Assembly (NCBI RefSeq): GCF_001280505.1
Contig: NZ_LBIO01000061.1
Span: 1 to 58,786, forward strand
Origin: Mangrovimonas sp. TPBH4
GTDB taxonomy: Bacteria > Bacteroidota > Bacteroidia > Flavobacteriales > Flavobacteriaceae
Direction: 5' to 3'
DNA: 58,786 nt
The notes under the pieces were generated by a model. The model was not told the DNA's origin, ran no database searches, and saw only the letters and a program-made list of their open reading frames with translations. How positions within the stretch are numbered: position 1 is the stretch's first letter; each line of letters starts with the position of its first letter. Both the position numbers and the translations under genes were made by a program. Below are positions 34,653-43,613 of this stretch, in pieces.

Positions 34653-36068
34653 CTATTTATTTCGACGTTCTAAAAGTACAACATTTTCTACATGGTAGGT
34701 CTGCGGGAACATATCTACCGCCTGTACCTTGATTACTTTATAGGTTTCATCCATAAGCGCCAAATCTCTTGCTTGCGTGGCACTGTTACAGCTTACGTAC
34801 ACTACCTTTTCTGGAGCAATGTTCAATATTTGCTGTACCACATCTTTATGCATCCCGTCACGAGGCGGATCGGTAATAATCACATCTGGATGGCCATGTT
34901 GACTGATGAACGCATCGTTGAAAACATTTTTCATATCGCCCACAAAGAAATCAACGTTATCAATACCATTAAATTGTGCATTTTCCTTGGCAGCGGTTAT
35001 GGCGTCAGGTACCGCTTCTACACCTACAACCTTTTTGGCCTTTTTGGCCACAAATTGTGCAATGGTACCCGTTCCTGTATATAAATCGTAAACTAGCTCG
35101 TCTCCTTTAAGGTCGGCAAAATCACGGGCAATTTTATAAAGCTCGTAAGCCTGCTTGGAATTGGTTTGATAAAAGGACTTTGCGTTTATTTTGAACTTTA
35201 GGTCTTCCATTTGTTCAAAAATATGATCCTCGCCTTTGTAGCAAACCACCTCTTGGTCATAGATAGTGTCATTAGCTTTTTCGTTGATCACGTATTGCAA
35301 AGAGGAAATTTCAGGGAAGGTTGCTGCCAAATGATCCAACAACAATTTTCGTTTCGCTTTATCTTCCTTAAAGAATTGAATCATTACCATAAGGTCTCCC
35401 GTTGTGGAAGTACGAATCATTAAGGAACGCAAAAATCCAGCTTGGTTACGAGTGTTAAAAAATTCCATGCCATTGGCAATGGCAAAGGACTTTACCTCAT
35501 TACGGATGGCATTGGAAGGATCGCCCTGCAACCAACATTTCTTAACGTCCAAAATCTTATCCCACATACCTGGAATATGGAAACCCAAGGCATTTTTATC
35601 TCCAAAATCTTCACCCGATTGGATCTCTTCCTGTGTAAGCCATCTACTGTCACTGAAGGAAAACTCCATTTTGTTACGGTAGAAATACTGCTCGGAAGAC
35701 CCTAAAATAGGAGTGACTTCCGGAAGTTCTATATGGCCAATGCGTCTCAGGTTGTTTTCAACCTCTTTGTGCTTGTATTCCAATTGGTATTGGTAATCCA
35801 TATCCTGCCATTTACAGCCTCCGCAAACGCCAAAATGCTCACATTTGGGTTCTGTCCGTTTTTCTGAAAGTTTATGAAAGGCTATGGCTTTGCCCTCATA
35901 ATAAGCTTTACGCTTCTTGTGGGTTTGAATGTCTACTACATCACCTGGTACGGCATTCGACAAAAAAATTACTTTACCGTCTGGCGCTTTGGCAACCAAT
36001 TTGCCCTTGGCCCCGGCATCTATCACTTCAACGTTGGTAAATACCTGTTTTTTGTTTCTTCTTGACAT
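34653..36068 (-). CDS. rlmD: 23S rRNA (uracil-C5)-methyltransferase RlmD
   Basis: The protein has 471 residues. An N-terminal TRAM domain spans about 10-65 ('NVEVIDAGAKGKLVAKAPDGKVIFLSNAVPGDVVDIQTHKKRKAYYEG'). The Fe-S cysteines follow in 'CEHFGVCGGCKWQ'. The SAM fold has 'VYDLYTGTGTIAQFVAKKAKKVVGVEAV' and 'IITDPPRDGMHKDVV', and the catalytic cysteine is in 'VYVSCNSATQARDL'. These are the RlmD/TrmA-type signatures, methylating a uracil (U1939 in E. coli numbering) in 23S rRNA. A perfect -7 box (TATTTTTG, 36073-36080 on the minus strand) sits so close to the ATG that the transcript would have almost no leader. Confidence 0.9.
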   Translation of the reverse strand: MSRRNKKQVFTNVEVIDAGAKGKLVAKAPDGKVIFLSNAVPGDVVDIQTHKKRKAYYEGKAIAFHKLSEKRTEPKCEHFGVCGGCKWQDMDYQYQLEYKHKEVENNLRRIGHIELPEVTPILGSSEQYFYRNKMEFSFSDSRWLTQEEIQSGEDFGDKNALGFHIPGMWDKILDVKKCWLQGDPSNAIRNEVKSFAIANGMEFFNTRNQAGFLRSLMIRTSTTGDLMVMIQFFKEDKAKRKLLLDHLAATFPEISSLQYVINEKANDTIYDQEVVCYKGEDHIFEQMEDLKFKINAKSFYQTNSKQAYELYKIARDFADLKGDELVYDLYTGTGTIAQFVAKKAKKVVGVEAVPDAITAAKENAQFNGIDNVDFFVGDMKNVFNDAFISQHGHPDVIITDPPRDGMHKDVVQQILNIAPEKVVYVSCNSATQARDLALMDETYKVIKVQAVDMFPQTYHVENVVLLERRNK

Positions 36069-36203
36069 GTGGCAAAAATAGAATAAATGCCGGTAAAATT
36101 TCTAAAAATCGGACAAGATTTAGTAATTTGCGGGCACTACAAATATGGATGATTTCTCTCCTGAAAGAAGGAATTGCAAATGTTTTAATTAAAAGTAAAT
36201 AAA

Positions 36204-37448
36204 ATGGCGGTTTTAGACCAAATGACGTCCCAAAAAGCAATTGAATTAGAAAACAAATATGGAGCTCACAATTACCATCCACTTCCTGTGGTTTTGAGTA
36301 GAGGTGAAGGAGTGCATGTTTGGGATGTTGAAGGGAAACAGTATTATGATTTTTTATCGGCCTATTCTGCAGTTAACCAAGGGCATTGTCACCCAAAAAT
36401 TGTAGGGGCCATGGTGGAGCAAGCAAAAACATTAACCTTGACTTCAAGGGCCTTTTACAATGATGTATTGGGGAAATATGAAAAGTTTGCCTGTGAGTAT
36501 TTTGGGTTTGATAAATTGCTTCCCATGAATACAGGAGCAGAGGCTGTAGAAACAGCGTTGAAATTATGTAGAAAATGGGCCTATGAAGTAAAAGGGATTC
36601 ATGAAAATGAAGCCGAAATTGTGGTTTGTGAGAACAATTTTCATGGACGCACAACTACAATCATCTCTTTTTCCAACGATCCTGTAGCACGTGAAAATTT
36701 TGGACCTTATACCAAAGGCTTTATCAAGATTGCTTATGACAATTTAAACGCTTTGGAAGAGACTTTAAAAAACAATCCAAACGTAGCTGGATTTTTGGTA
36801 GAGCCTATCCAAGGAGAAGCAGGGGTGTATGTGCCAACCCAAGGGTACTTGGCTAAAGCCAAAGCGTTATGCGAGCAATACAATGTACTGTTTATTGCAG
36901 ACGAAGTGCAAACAGGAATTGCCCGTACAGGAAAACTGTTGGCGGTAGACCATGAAAATGTAAAACCAGATGTGTTAATATTAGGGAAAGCCTTGAGTGG
37001 AGGTGCCTATCCAGTAAGCGCGGTGTTAGCTAATGATACTGTAATGGGGGTTATCCATCCCGGAAATCACGGAAGCACCTTTGGAGGGAACCCTGTTGCA
37101 GCGGCTGTTGCCGTAGCAGCTCTGGAAGTGATTCAAGAGGAACAATTGGCTCATAATGCAGAACAATTGGGGCAATTGTTTAGAAGTGAAATGAACAAGT
37201 ACATTGCAAGCAGTGAACTGGTAAGTTTGGTGAGAGGTAAAGGTTTGTTGAATGCCATTGTAATTAACGATGACGAAGACAGTGATACGGCTTGGAATAT
37301 CTGTTTGGCATTGCGCGATAATGGATTATTGGCAAAACCAACCCATGGTAACATCATTCGTTTTGCGCCACCTTTGGTTATGACTGAAGCGCAATTGTTG
37401 GATTGTGTCAATATAATCGTAAAAACCTTAAAGCAATTTGAAGCCTAA
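36204..37448 (+). CDS. rocD: Ornithine--oxo-acid aminotransferase
   Basis: The protein has 414 residues, a normal length for this enzyme. The class III aminotransferase features are complete: '[20 protein letters not shown]', '[16 protein letters not shown]', '[16 protein letters not shown]', '[18 protein letters not shown]', and the PLP lysine in '[17 protein letters not shown]' (Lys262). '[24 protein letters not shown]' and '[21 protein letters not shown]' near the N-terminus are specific to ornithine aminotransferase. It converts ornithine and 2-oxoglutarate to glutamate-5-semialdehyde and glutamate, in arginine breakdown or proline formation. It is monocistronic and ends at a terminator. 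Confidence 0.93.
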   Translation: MAVLDQMTSQKAIELENKYGAHNYHPLPVVLSRGEGVHVWDVEGKQYYDFLSAYSAVNQGHCHPKIVGAMVEQAKTLTLTSRAFYNDVLGKYEKFACEYFGFDKLLPMNTGAEAVETALKLCRKWAYEVKGIHENEAEIVVCENNFHGRTTTIISFSNDPVARENFGPYTKGFIKIAYDNLNALEETLKNNPNVAGFLVEPIQGEAGVYVPTQGYLAKAKALCEQYNVLFIADEVQTGIARTGKLLAVDHENVKPDVLILGKALSGGAYPVSAVLANDTVMGVIHPGNHGSTFGGNPVAAAVAVAALEVIQEEQLAHNAEQLGQLFRSEMNKYIASSELVSLVRGKGLLNAIVINDDEDSDTAWNICLALRDNGLLAKPTHGNIIRFAPPLVMTEAQLLDCVNIIVKTLKQFEA

Positions 37449-37470
37449 ATCTATAAATGTTTATAAAAAC

Positions 37471-37499
37471 AAAAAAGCGACTATTTGGTCGCTTTTTTT
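37471..37499 (+). terminator. Bidirectional terminator after rocD
   Basis: AAAAAAGCGAC-TATTTG-GTCGCTTTTTT is a perfect stem with A/T flanks. It is shared by rocD (+) and the CCC-motif membrane protein gene (-). Confidence 0.88.
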
Positions 37500-37514
37500 A
37501 TGTGTCATTAAATA

Positions 37515-37847
37515 CTAAACTTGTTGCATTTCCTGCAAACGTTCTTGCATTAATTCTGGATTAGAAAGTACTTCCCAACCAAAATAACTCAATGCCCATA
37601 AGAAGAATAAAAGGTAGATCAAACTTAGAACTACACCGATAATCCCCATAATTTTCCCCGCTTTCACATTTCCGTACCCTAAATAGTCTTCAGGAGCAGA
37701 TTGGTAGAGCTTCGTGGCTTTTGAACCTAAAACGATGGCAACGATTCCGCAGATAAGTCCAGGAACTCCATAAAAGCAACAACCCAAAATTGAGAGAATA
37801 CCCATTACTAAGATGAGGGTTGAATTTGGTAAAGTTTGTTTTTCCAT
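37515..37847 (-). CDS. CCC-motif / DUF4190-like small membrane protein
   Basis: The protein has 110 residues. Two membrane segments are visible: residues about 12-41 ('ILVMGILSILGCCFYGVPGLICGIVAIVLG') and about 68-92 ('IMGIIGVVLSLIYLLFFLWALSYF'). A tight turn with charged and tyrosine-rich sequence separates them. The layout matches DUF4190-like proteins, annotated in flavobacteria as CCC-motif membrane proteins. No enzymatic residues are seen. The gene begins 17 bp after the DUF2752 gene, and the two are often neighbours, so a joint role is likely. Confidence 0.75.
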   Translation of the reverse strand: MEKQTLPNSTLILVMGILSILGCCFYGVPGLICGIVAIVLGSKATKLYQSAPEDYLGYGNVKAGKIMGIIGVVLSLIYLLFFLWALSYFGWEVLSNPELMQERLQEMQQV

Positions 37848-37863
37848 GTTGATTAGTTTAAAG

Positions 37864-38145
37864 TTAAAAGTGTTTTAAATAATAATTTATCAAGCTGATT
37901 GTAATATTCAGTATAAATAAGGCCAATAAAATTTTATGGCCGTGTTTAAATTGGTATTTAATGTGTGCCAATAAAAAAACGCCGAGTAGTAACAAGGTGT
38001 AAATGGCTGGATACAATTTAAAAGCAGCCGAAAATTCCCCTTGGAGTACAAGAGCAAAGGCACGTTGTGTACCACAGCCCAAGCATTCCACTCCAAAAGT
38101 TTTTTTCCAAAGGCAGGGTATCATGTATGACTCTAGTGACGACAT
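37864..38145 (-). CDS. DUF2752 domain membrane protein
   Basis: The protein has 93 residues. The family signature is the N-terminal 'PCLWKKTFGVECLGCGTQRAFALVLQGEFSAAFKLYPA', with Cys-Pro-like and G-x-C-G-x-T-R motifs. Two membrane segments follow (about 45-62 and 70-89). DUF2752 proteins are small inner-membrane proteins without known function. It lies 17 bp upstream of the CCC-motif gene. A perfect -7 box, TACATTTG on the minus strand (38168-38175), lies about 23 bp upstream of the ATG, giving a short leader. Confidence 0.85.
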   Translation of the reverse strand: MSSLESYMIPCLWKKTFGVECLGCGTQRAFALVLQGEFSAAFKLYPAIYTLLLLGVFLLAHIKYQFKHGHKILLALFILNITISLINYYLKHF

Positions 38146-38306
38146 AAATGTTTATAATGACTGATAACAAATGTATGAAATCTAGTTGCTATTTATCAGA
38201 AAATGCAAGTATTTTCATATACCGATGCATAAATGAATTGTACGTCAGTCTATTAAAGTTATTATTAAAAGCCTTAATTTTGGAGCTTTCTTTATTGCAG
38301 TTTATT

Positions 38307-38510
38307 ATGAATATTCCAAAACGAATCTACTATATTTTTATAGTCATAGGGGGAATTGTAGCATTCTACGCCCAAGCCCAAGAACAACAAAACACCTTTG
38401 TGTTAATTGGAGGCGTTGCGTTGTTGATGCTAGGTGTTTATGGAATATCGAAAAATATTCCCAGTAAATTTGACAAGGATGATATGGACGAAAACGACCT
38501 AGACGCATGA
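38307..38510 (+). CDS. Small predicted membrane protein
   Basis: The protein has 67 residues from the ATG at 38307. An open frame extends 5' but its composition is not protein-like. Two hydrophobic stretches (about 7-20 'YYIFIVIGGIVAFY' and 28-44 'FVLIGGVALLMLGVYGI') are joined by 'AQAQEQQNT'. The C-terminus is highly acidic ('KFDKDDMDENDLDA'). The last codon overlaps the start of the Smr gene (ATGA), so translation is coupled. I know no family; it may act with the Smr protein. Confidence 0.7.
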   Translation: MNIPKRIYYIFIVIGGIVAFYAQAQEQQNTFVLIGGVALLMLGVYGISKNIPSKFDKDDMDENDLDA

Positions 38511-39061
38511 CTTTAAAGATTGGAGATAAAGTTTCGGTATTGGATGAGGATATTACAGGCATCATCACAAGTCAAAATGGAAAATTATATGGGATAGAAA
38601 CCACCGATGGTTTTGTATTGGAATTTTATGCTCACGAGCTTATCCTTATAGATAAGTCGTTAAAATCTGAAGTGTTTTCGGGGCAGTCTGCTTTTGATGT
38701 GATTCAGGAAAAGGAAATTCCACAGAAAAGAAAATCGCAAAGAATCAAACCTAAGGAACGCAATTTACCGGCGATGGAAGTGGATTTGCACATCCATCAA
38801 TTAACGCCTAGGCCCAACCGACTTTCCAATCATGAAATGTTGACACTGCAATTGGATACTGCGGAGCGACAATTGAAATTTGCCATGAGCAAGCGTATTC
38901 AAAAAGTAGTGTTTATCCACGGTGTGGGAGAAGGGGTTCTAAAAACCGAATTGGAATACCTTTTTGGAAGGTATAACAACCTTACCTTTTATGCCGCCGA
39001 TTACCAAAAATATGGTATGGGGGCCACGGAGGTTTATATTTATCAGAATACAGCTCCTTAA
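38507..39061 (+). CDS. Smr domain protein (DUF2027-like N-terminus)
   Basis: The protein has 184 residues. The N-terminal 60 residues form a small beta-barrel ('LKIGDKVSVLDEDITGIITSQNGKLYGIETTDGFVLEFYAHEL'). A basic linker leads to an Smr domain (about 95-184): 'MEVDLHIHQLTP' (D-x-H), 'KRIQKVVFIHGVGEGVLKTEL' (H-G-x-G) and 'YQKYGMGATEVYI'. The Smr domain is related to MutS2 and can nick or bind nucleic acids. The stop codon overlaps the convergent lipoprotein stop within TTAA. It is coupled to the upstream small membrane protein by ATGA. Confidence 0.88.
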   Translation: MTLKIGDKVSVLDEDITGIITSQNGKLYGIETTDGFVLEFYAHELILIDKSLKSEVFSGQSAFDVIQEKEIPQKRKSQRIKPKERNLPAMEVDLHIHQLTPRPNRLSNHEMLTLQLDTAERQLKFAMSKRIQKVVFIHGVGEGVLKTELEYLFGRYNNLTFYAADYQKYGMGATEVYIYQNTAP

Positions 39062-39966
39062 TCGTCTTCCGTAGAAAATTCTACCTCAAGGGTATAAGTT
39101 CCTAAATCTATTTCATCGGTACTTAAAACAGTGATATTTACATTATGTACTGTAAAGTGCACTGAAATAGTTCTGGTATAAACGTTTTCTATAAATTCCT
39201 CTACTAGGAATTCATCTTGAGCATTACTGTCTAAGTATCGTGCAATGGTGGCATCTACAGCAAAATCGTTGGCTGGGTTTTTATCACCATTTTCATCCTC
39301 GTATCTAGTGATGATACCATCTCCATCATCATCATCATCCAAATAATCAGGAATACCATCTTCATCGGTGTCTCTGGAGTCGTCGAAATTATTATCTCCA
39401 TTGGCGTCTGGAACTTCATTGATGGTCTTTACATTATCGTTGTCGTCATCCTCATCTAGATAATTTGGTATGCCATCGCCATCAGTATCCGTTGGGTTGG
39501 TGCTAGGGTCATTATCGCCGTCCAAATTTTCATCTTCTATAGAGGAAGGAATACCATCATTATCATCATCAACATAGGTAGAGAAATACTCTACTGTTCC
39601 CGAAGTAGCTTCGTAGTTGTTGGTAACCGTGACAGTTTCATCGGGAACCAAATTACAGATAAAGTTCTCTGGGTTGTTGTTGTAGGTTCTGTAATGAAAC
39701 CTTACGCTTGTCCCGTTTATGGCCATTGAACCTTCCACAATGCCTTCTTCTGGATTGAATATACCATCGTTGGTACTGTTGGAAGGAAACAGTAAGCTCA
39801 AGGATTCGTAAGGAGATTCTTTGGTTTTATAAAGAAGATAGGACTCACTGCTTTCTGGACATAATGTCAATTCGTCTTCAAAATCCAATTCAACATCAAG
39901 AATATCACCATCATCGCATGAAACTATAAAAAGTGCAGCAAACAGGAGGTATATAAGGTTTTTCAT
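39058..39966 (-). CDS. Thrombospondin type 3 repeat lipoprotein
   Basis: The protein has 302 residues. The signal ends in the lipobox 'FIVSC' (Cys17). A globular N-terminal region contains two cysteines ('ELTLCPESSES', 'NFICNLVPDE'). The centre (about 125-220) is a calcium-binding TSP3-like array: 'DDDNDGIPSSIEDENLDGDNDPST', 'DTDGDGIPNYLDEDDDNDN' and 'DTDEDGIPDYLDDDDDGDG'. These repeats carry regular Asp/Asn ligands. A beta-rich domain closes the protein. It is an envelope protein, perhaps surface exposed, of unknown partner. A -7-like box (TATTTTTG, minus strand, 39984-39991) precedes it, divergent from the cysteine desulfurase gene. Confidence 0.85.
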   Translation of the reverse strand: MKNLIYLLFAALFIVSCDDGDILDVELDFEDELTLCPESSESYLLYKTKESPYESLSLLFPSNSTNDGIFNPEEGIVEGSMAINGTSVRFHYRTYNNNPENFICNLVPDETVTVTNNYEATSGTVEYFSTYVDDDNDGIPSSIEDENLDGDNDPSTNPTDTDGDGIPNYLDEDDDNDNVKTINEVPDANGDNNFDDSRDTDEDGIPDYLDDDDDGDGIITRYEDENGDKNPANDFAVDATIARYLDSNAQDEFLVEEFIENVYTRTISVHFTVHNVNITVLSTDEIDLGTYTLEVEFSTEDD

Positions 39967-39983
39967 AGTAGTAATTTGAGACA

Positions 39984-40050
39984 CAAAAATAAGAGAATTG
40001 TTAATTTATAACGTGGCATCTGGTAAATAATTTTATTTCCTTTACTTTTG
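39984..40050. promoter_or_regulatory. Divergent promoter region of the TSP3 lipoprotein and cysteine desulfurase genes
   Basis: For the plus strand, TACTTTTG (40043-40050) is a perfect -7 box, with a weak TGG 19 nt upstream (40021-40023); the leader would be about 60 nt. For the minus strand, TATTTTTG (39984-39991) is perfect, but its TTG partner is missing. Confidence 0.45.
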
Positions 40051-40118
40051 CGGCTAATTGGCGAAGGGGGAAGCATTCCGTTGCCAATTTCCCAAGAATT
40101 ACCAATAAACAAAACAAC

Positions 40119-41267
40119 ATGAAACAAGTATATTTTGATAGTGCCGCAACCACAAAGGTTAGGGACGAAGTGATTACAGAAATGCATAAAGTGTTATCTG
40201 AAAATTATGGAAACCCATCTTCTACACATGCGTTTGGACGGTCTTCAAAATCTATCATAGAATCAGCCAGAAAAACCATTGCCAAACAGCTTAACGCTCT
40301 GCCTCAGGAAATTATTTTTACATCAGGTGGTACCGAAGCGGACAACATGATTCTGCGTTGTGCTGTTAGGGATGCAGGTGTGAAAACCATTATCACATCG
40401 TGTATTGAGCATCATGCGGTGTTGCATACAGCTGAAGAATTGCAACAGGAGTATGGTATTAATGTTGAGTATGTAAAGCTTCAGAAATGTGGAACGCCGG
40501 ATTATGAAGATTTGCAGCGTTTGTTACATGCGTCTGAAGATTTGAAATTGGTAAGCTTGATGCATGTTAACAATGAAATAGGGAACCTTTTGGATGTTAA
40601 AAAGGTAGCTGTAATGTGTAAGGACAACAATGCTTTGTTCCACAGTGATACGGTACAATCCATTGGTCATTTTGAGTGGGACGTACAGGATGTACCAATT
40701 GATTTTATGACGGCTGCAGCTCATAAATTCCACGGACCTAAAGGAATTGGGTTCGCTTATATAAGAAAGAACAGCCATTTGAAACCTCTTATTTTTGGAG
40801 GTGCTCAAGAACGTGGTTTTAGAGCAGGTACAGAGCCTGTACACAATATCAAAGGTTTGGAAACAGCTTTTGTTTTGGCCTATGACCACTTGGATAAAGA
40901 ACGCAATTATATTTTAGACCTAAAGAACTACTTTAAATCTGAAGTGGAAAGACATATCCCAGGCGTAAGTTTTAATGGGAACTGTGGTGATGATGAAAAG
41001 AGTACTTACACTTTATTGAATGTATGTTTACCATTATCTGCTGAAAAAGCCCTGACGCTTCAGTTTCAATTGGATTTAAAAGGAATTGCCTGTTCAAAGG
41101 GGAGTGCCTGCCAAAGTGGAAGTTCAATGGGCTCGCATGTATTATCCCAAATTTTGTCTGAGGAAGACCTGAAGAAACCTTCCATTCGGTTTTCATTCAG
41201 CAGTTACAACACCAAAGAAGAAATAGACTATATCGTAGAGGTACTTAAAGAGATTGTTGAGGCTTAG
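40119..41267 (+). CDS. Cysteine desulfurase (NifS/IscS family)
   Basis: The protein has 382 residues. Class V aminotransferase fold: 'VYFDSAATTKVRDEV', 'FTSGGTEADNMILRCA', 'IEHHAVLHTAEEL', 'HVNNEIGNLLDVK', 'HSDTVQSIGHFEWD', and the PLP lysine in 'TAAAHKFHGPKGIGFAY' (Lys203). The persulfide cysteine lies in 'CSKGSACQSGS' (Cys331). It removes sulfur from cysteine for Fe-S cluster or tRNA thiolation. No iscU, sufB or thiI genes are nearby, so which pathway it serves is open. It appears monocistronic. Confidence 0.93.
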   Translation: MKQVYFDSAATTKVRDEVITEMHKVLSENYGNPSSTHAFGRSSKSIIESARKTIAKQLNALPQEIIFTSGGTEADNMILRCAVRDAGVKTIITSCIEHHAVLHTAEELQQEYGINVEYVKLQKCGTPDYEDLQRLLHASEDLKLVSLMHVNNEIGNLLDVKKVAVMCKDNNALFHSDTVQSIGHFEWDVQDVPIDFMTAAAHKFHGPKGIGFAYIRKNSHLKPLIFGGAQERGFRAGTEPVHNIKGLETAFVLAYDHLDKERNYILDLKNYFKSEVERHIPGVSFNGNCGDDEKSTYTLLNVCLPLSAEKALTLQFQLDLKGIACSKGSACQSGSSMGSHVLSQILSEEDLKKPSIRFSFSSYNTKEEIDYIVEVLKEIVEA

Positions 41268-41290
41268 CATTTAAATAATTCCGAATATAA

Positions 41291-41433
41291 ATGGCTGCCT
41301 TCAACATTTCTTTTTGATCTGTAGAAAGTTACATCAATATAGAGCCTACACTTGCTCTTTGCCATTAGTAGTGTAGGCTTTTGTGTTTCACAATTCCAAT
41401 ATTGACAACTGGACAGTTTGTCCAGGCAGCCAT
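41291..41433. repeat. Cloverleaf-like inverted-repeat element (MITE- or structured-RNA-like)
   Basis: This 143-bp segment has perfect 10-bp terminal inverted repeats, ATGGCTGCCT (41291-41300) and AGGCAGCCAT (41424-41433). Inside are an 8-bp stem with a bulge (41314-41337, TTGA..TGTA / TACA..TCAA) and a perfect 10-bp stem AGCCTACACT / AGTGTAGGCT (41343-41379). There is also a 5-bp stem TTGTG / CACAA (41381-41393) and CTGGACA-GTT-TGTCCAG (41409-41425). No target duplication is evident. It lies between the convergent desulfurase and cupin genes. A weak 61-codon minus-strand frame crosses it; I do not call that a gene. Confidence 0.5.
41343..41384 (+). terminator. Possible terminator of the cysteine desulfurase gene
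   Basis: A perfect 10-bp stem (AGCCTACACT / AGTGTAGGCT, 17-nt loop) is followed by TTTTGTGTTT, about 75 bp past the stop codon. It forms part of the larger inverted-repeat element 41291-41433, so a terminator role is only one reading. Confidence 0.45.
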
Positions 41434-41456
41434 CCTTTTCTTTTTTCATAAGAATA

Positions 41457-41948
41457 TCAGTCTAGATATTCCCACGGATAGGTTTTCTGTTGGTATTTTC
41501 TATCAATTCCTTCTATAAATTCTAAATATTCAGGTGTTGCTTCGGTAAGAGGCAAAAACTCTCCTTCATTTACGGGTGTACCAATATCTACAAACAAATT
41601 TTCCAAACCCGCAGGGATAATGGTGCAGGTAAGTCGGGCATTTTGGTTGGAGGTATTTTTAAAGCAATGGATTGGTCCATTTAATGGAATGGTGACAAAC
41701 TCTCCAGCCTTTACTGTAACATGACCGTCTTCGCTTTTAAATTCAAGTTCGCCTTCGGTTATATGAAATAGTTCTTGCGCATGTGGATGGGCATGGGGAG
41801 GTGGTCCACCTCCGGGAGGCACCAACATTTCAATAACGGCATAATCCCCATTGGTGTCTTCACCGGAAATCACTATTCGATAATTACTACCGGCAACTGC
41901 CAAATAGTTGCCTTCTTGTTTGTTTTTGATATTTATTTTTGAGCTCAT
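41457..41948 (-). CDS. Cupin domain protein
   Basis: The protein has 163 residues. The cupin barrel metal motif 'HAHPHAQELFHITEGELEF' (H-x-H-x3-E-x6-G) and the second motif 'PLNGPIHCFKNTS' (P-x2-x-H-x3-N) are complete. The N-terminus has 'SNYRIVISGEDTNGDYAVIEMLVPPGGGPPP'. The C-terminal tail 'ATPEYLEFIEGIDRKYQQKTYPWEYLD' is typical of single-domain cupins of the quercetinase/oxalate-like group in Bacteroidota. It is cytosolic, with no signal peptide. The reaction is unknown; metal-dependent isomerase or dioxygenase activity is possible. It is monocistronic. Confidence 0.88.
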   Translation of the reverse strand: MSSKINIKNKQEGNYLAVAGSNYRIVISGEDTNGDYAVIEMLVPPGGGPPPHAHPHAQELFHITEGELEFKSEDGHVTVKAGEFVTIPLNGPIHCFKNTSNQNARLTCTIIPAGLENLFVDIGTPVNEGEFLPLTEATPEYLEFIEGIDRKYQQKTYPWEYLD

Positions 41949-42146
41949 TGAGGTGTATTCATAATTATAGGTGTGGTAAAGTTATACAGAAAGCTTTAAA
42001 AACAGGTGCGTTAAAATAGATGTCTAAATAAGGTCAAGGTATTTATTTGTAATCGGTTGTGTTTGAGTGTTTTGTATTTGTTGTGTATATTTATAAGTAA
42101 AACAGTGATAATCATTGAAATGTGTAACTGAAGAACCAACTGTAAT

Positions 42147-43613
42147 ATGTATGGAACAAAATTACGATTTACTAGAACTTATAAATTTTGGAGTATAGGA
42201 TTTTATGTTTGGGCATTTTTAAGCTGTTTTTGGCTAAATGCCCAAATTAGTTATGAATATTCTACCAACAAAAGTTTTTATCTGGGATCTTACGGACGTG
42301 TGGGAGTAGACTGGTCTTTTGAAAATGGCGAATCTATTGGAAGGCGTTTAAACCTTAGCAATATGGGAAGTGTTGGAGGTAGGTTGGAAGAGCAGGATTA
42401 TTTGGAGTTGGTGCCTAACTTTGTGTTCAGGCCCAAGGCTGGCGATAGTACCACTATCCATGTGCAAATGCGATTGGCTGTTTATACCACTAGTTTGACG
42501 TCGATAGGAAATAGCTCCACCACCAGTTTAGGCGGTCTTAACTTTGCCTTACCCGAAATTTATGCAGAAGCCCGAAATATTAAAGGAAAGGATCTAAATA
42601 TTTGGATTGGTTCTAGATTATACAGAGGTCCTGATGTGCATATAGCCGACCATTATTACTTCAATGACCATTCGGGGCAAGGATTTGGTGTGGGATACAA
42701 AAAATCTAGAATGGCGGCTGTGTTTGTAGCATCTGTAGATACCACCTCTACATTACCTCCTTATTTTTATTTGAATATTGAAACCGGGACCCTTAGTGCT
42801 GCGCTTAGACAGCGAACCGTGTTAATAGGAGAGCATGATTTTGAATTGAATCAAGACAATAGGATTACGGCGCTGGGAGAAGTCCATTATATGGGAGGCG
42901 GTGATGAGGACAATGATTTGACTGAACCTGGTGATGTGGGTGATGCTGTGAATTTTCCATCAGATTATGGTTTGGTATTTGGAGCAAGATACCATAGACG
43001 TTTTAGAAAACTTAGGGATGGATCCTTTAACGATTTGGCGGTCAGGTATGGCTCAGGAATTGCCAATGGGGGTGATGGTGGGATATCCAAAACTTGGTAT
43101 ACTTTTGGAGCTCCCGATGCGGATGACTTAAATTTTAGAGGCGCTTATTCATGGTCGGTGGTCAATCAGGCCATGTTGAACATATCAGATTTTTATAGCC
43201 TCAATGGGTATTTTATTTTTACACAAAGTAAAGGAGGTGCAGATAGTAATCATATAGCGGAGACTTATTTTGGAAAGGAAGTCTTTAACAGAAAAATAGA
43301 TATAGCCATTGGTACCCGAAGTGAATTTTTTATTACAGACTATTTTCATCTGCTTGCAGAATTACATTATTCCCAGAGAAAGGATGGCACCAATCCTAAT
43401 GCCAGTATGACCAAATTTAGTATTGCACCGGTATTTGTTCCCACGGGAGCAAGGGATTTTTGGGCTAGGCCTCACTTTAGGTTTGTGGCCTCTTTTGCCC
43501 ATTACAACGATTTTGCCAAAGAGAACCTGTATTCTCCTTATTTGCTGTTCACTGGTCCCAAGCGTTGGGGGTATTACTTTGGTGTCAAGGCCGAATGGTG
43601 GATTTGGAAATAA
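42147..43613 (+). CDS. LamB-like carbohydrate porin
   Basis: The protein has 488 residues. A long signal peptide ends at 'FWLNAQ' (about residue 33). The mature chain begins 'ISYEYSTNKSFYLGSYGRVGVDWSFENG', as maltoporins do, and contains 'IWIGSRLYRGPDVHIADHYYFNDHSGQGFGVGY', which closely follows the LamB loop/strand 'aGkRfYqrhDvhm.D.yyw..SG.GaGv'. It ends in the aromatic 'YYFGVKAEWWIWK', consistent with an outer-membrane barrel. It probably takes up a sugar or other small solute. The next gene is 175 bp downstream and encodes a PhoX-like lipoprotein. A possible hairpin (43612-43639) lies between them. Confidence 0.8.
   Translation: MYGTKLRFTRTYKFWSIGFYVWAFLSCFWLNAQISYEYSTNKSFYLGSYGRVGVDWSFENGESIGRRLNLSNMGSVGGRLEEQDYLELVPNFVFRPKAGDSTTIHVQMRLAVYTTSLTSIGNSSTTSLGGLNFALPEIYAEARNIKGKDLNIWIGSRLYRGPDVHIADHYYFNDHSGQGFGVGYKKSRMAAVFVASVDTTSTLPPYFYLNIETGTLSAALRQRTVLIGEHDFELNQDNRITALGEVHYMGGGDEDNDLTEPGDVGDAVNFPSDYGLVFGARYHRRFRKLRDGSFNDLAVRYGSGIANGGDGGISKTWYTFGAPDADDLNFRGAYSWSVVNQAMLNISDFYSLNGYFIFTQSKGGADSNHIAETYFGKEVFNRKIDIAIGTRSEFFITDYFHLLAELHYSQRKDGTNPNASMTKFSIAPVFVPTGARDFWARPHFRFVASFAHYNDFAKENLYSPYLLFTGPKRWGYYFGVKAEWWIWK

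Noticed and set aside
38148..38306. Upstream extension of the small membrane protein frame before 38307
   Set aside because: The extra codons are AT-driven and Cys/Leu-rich without family resemblance, and the ATG at 38307 gives a clean membrane protein.
41264..41449. 61-codon open frame on the minus strand across the inverted-repeat element
   Set aside because: It spans and is largely explained by the palindromic element, overlaps the desulfurase end, and shows no recognised family. I cannot exclude a small cysteine-containing protein.
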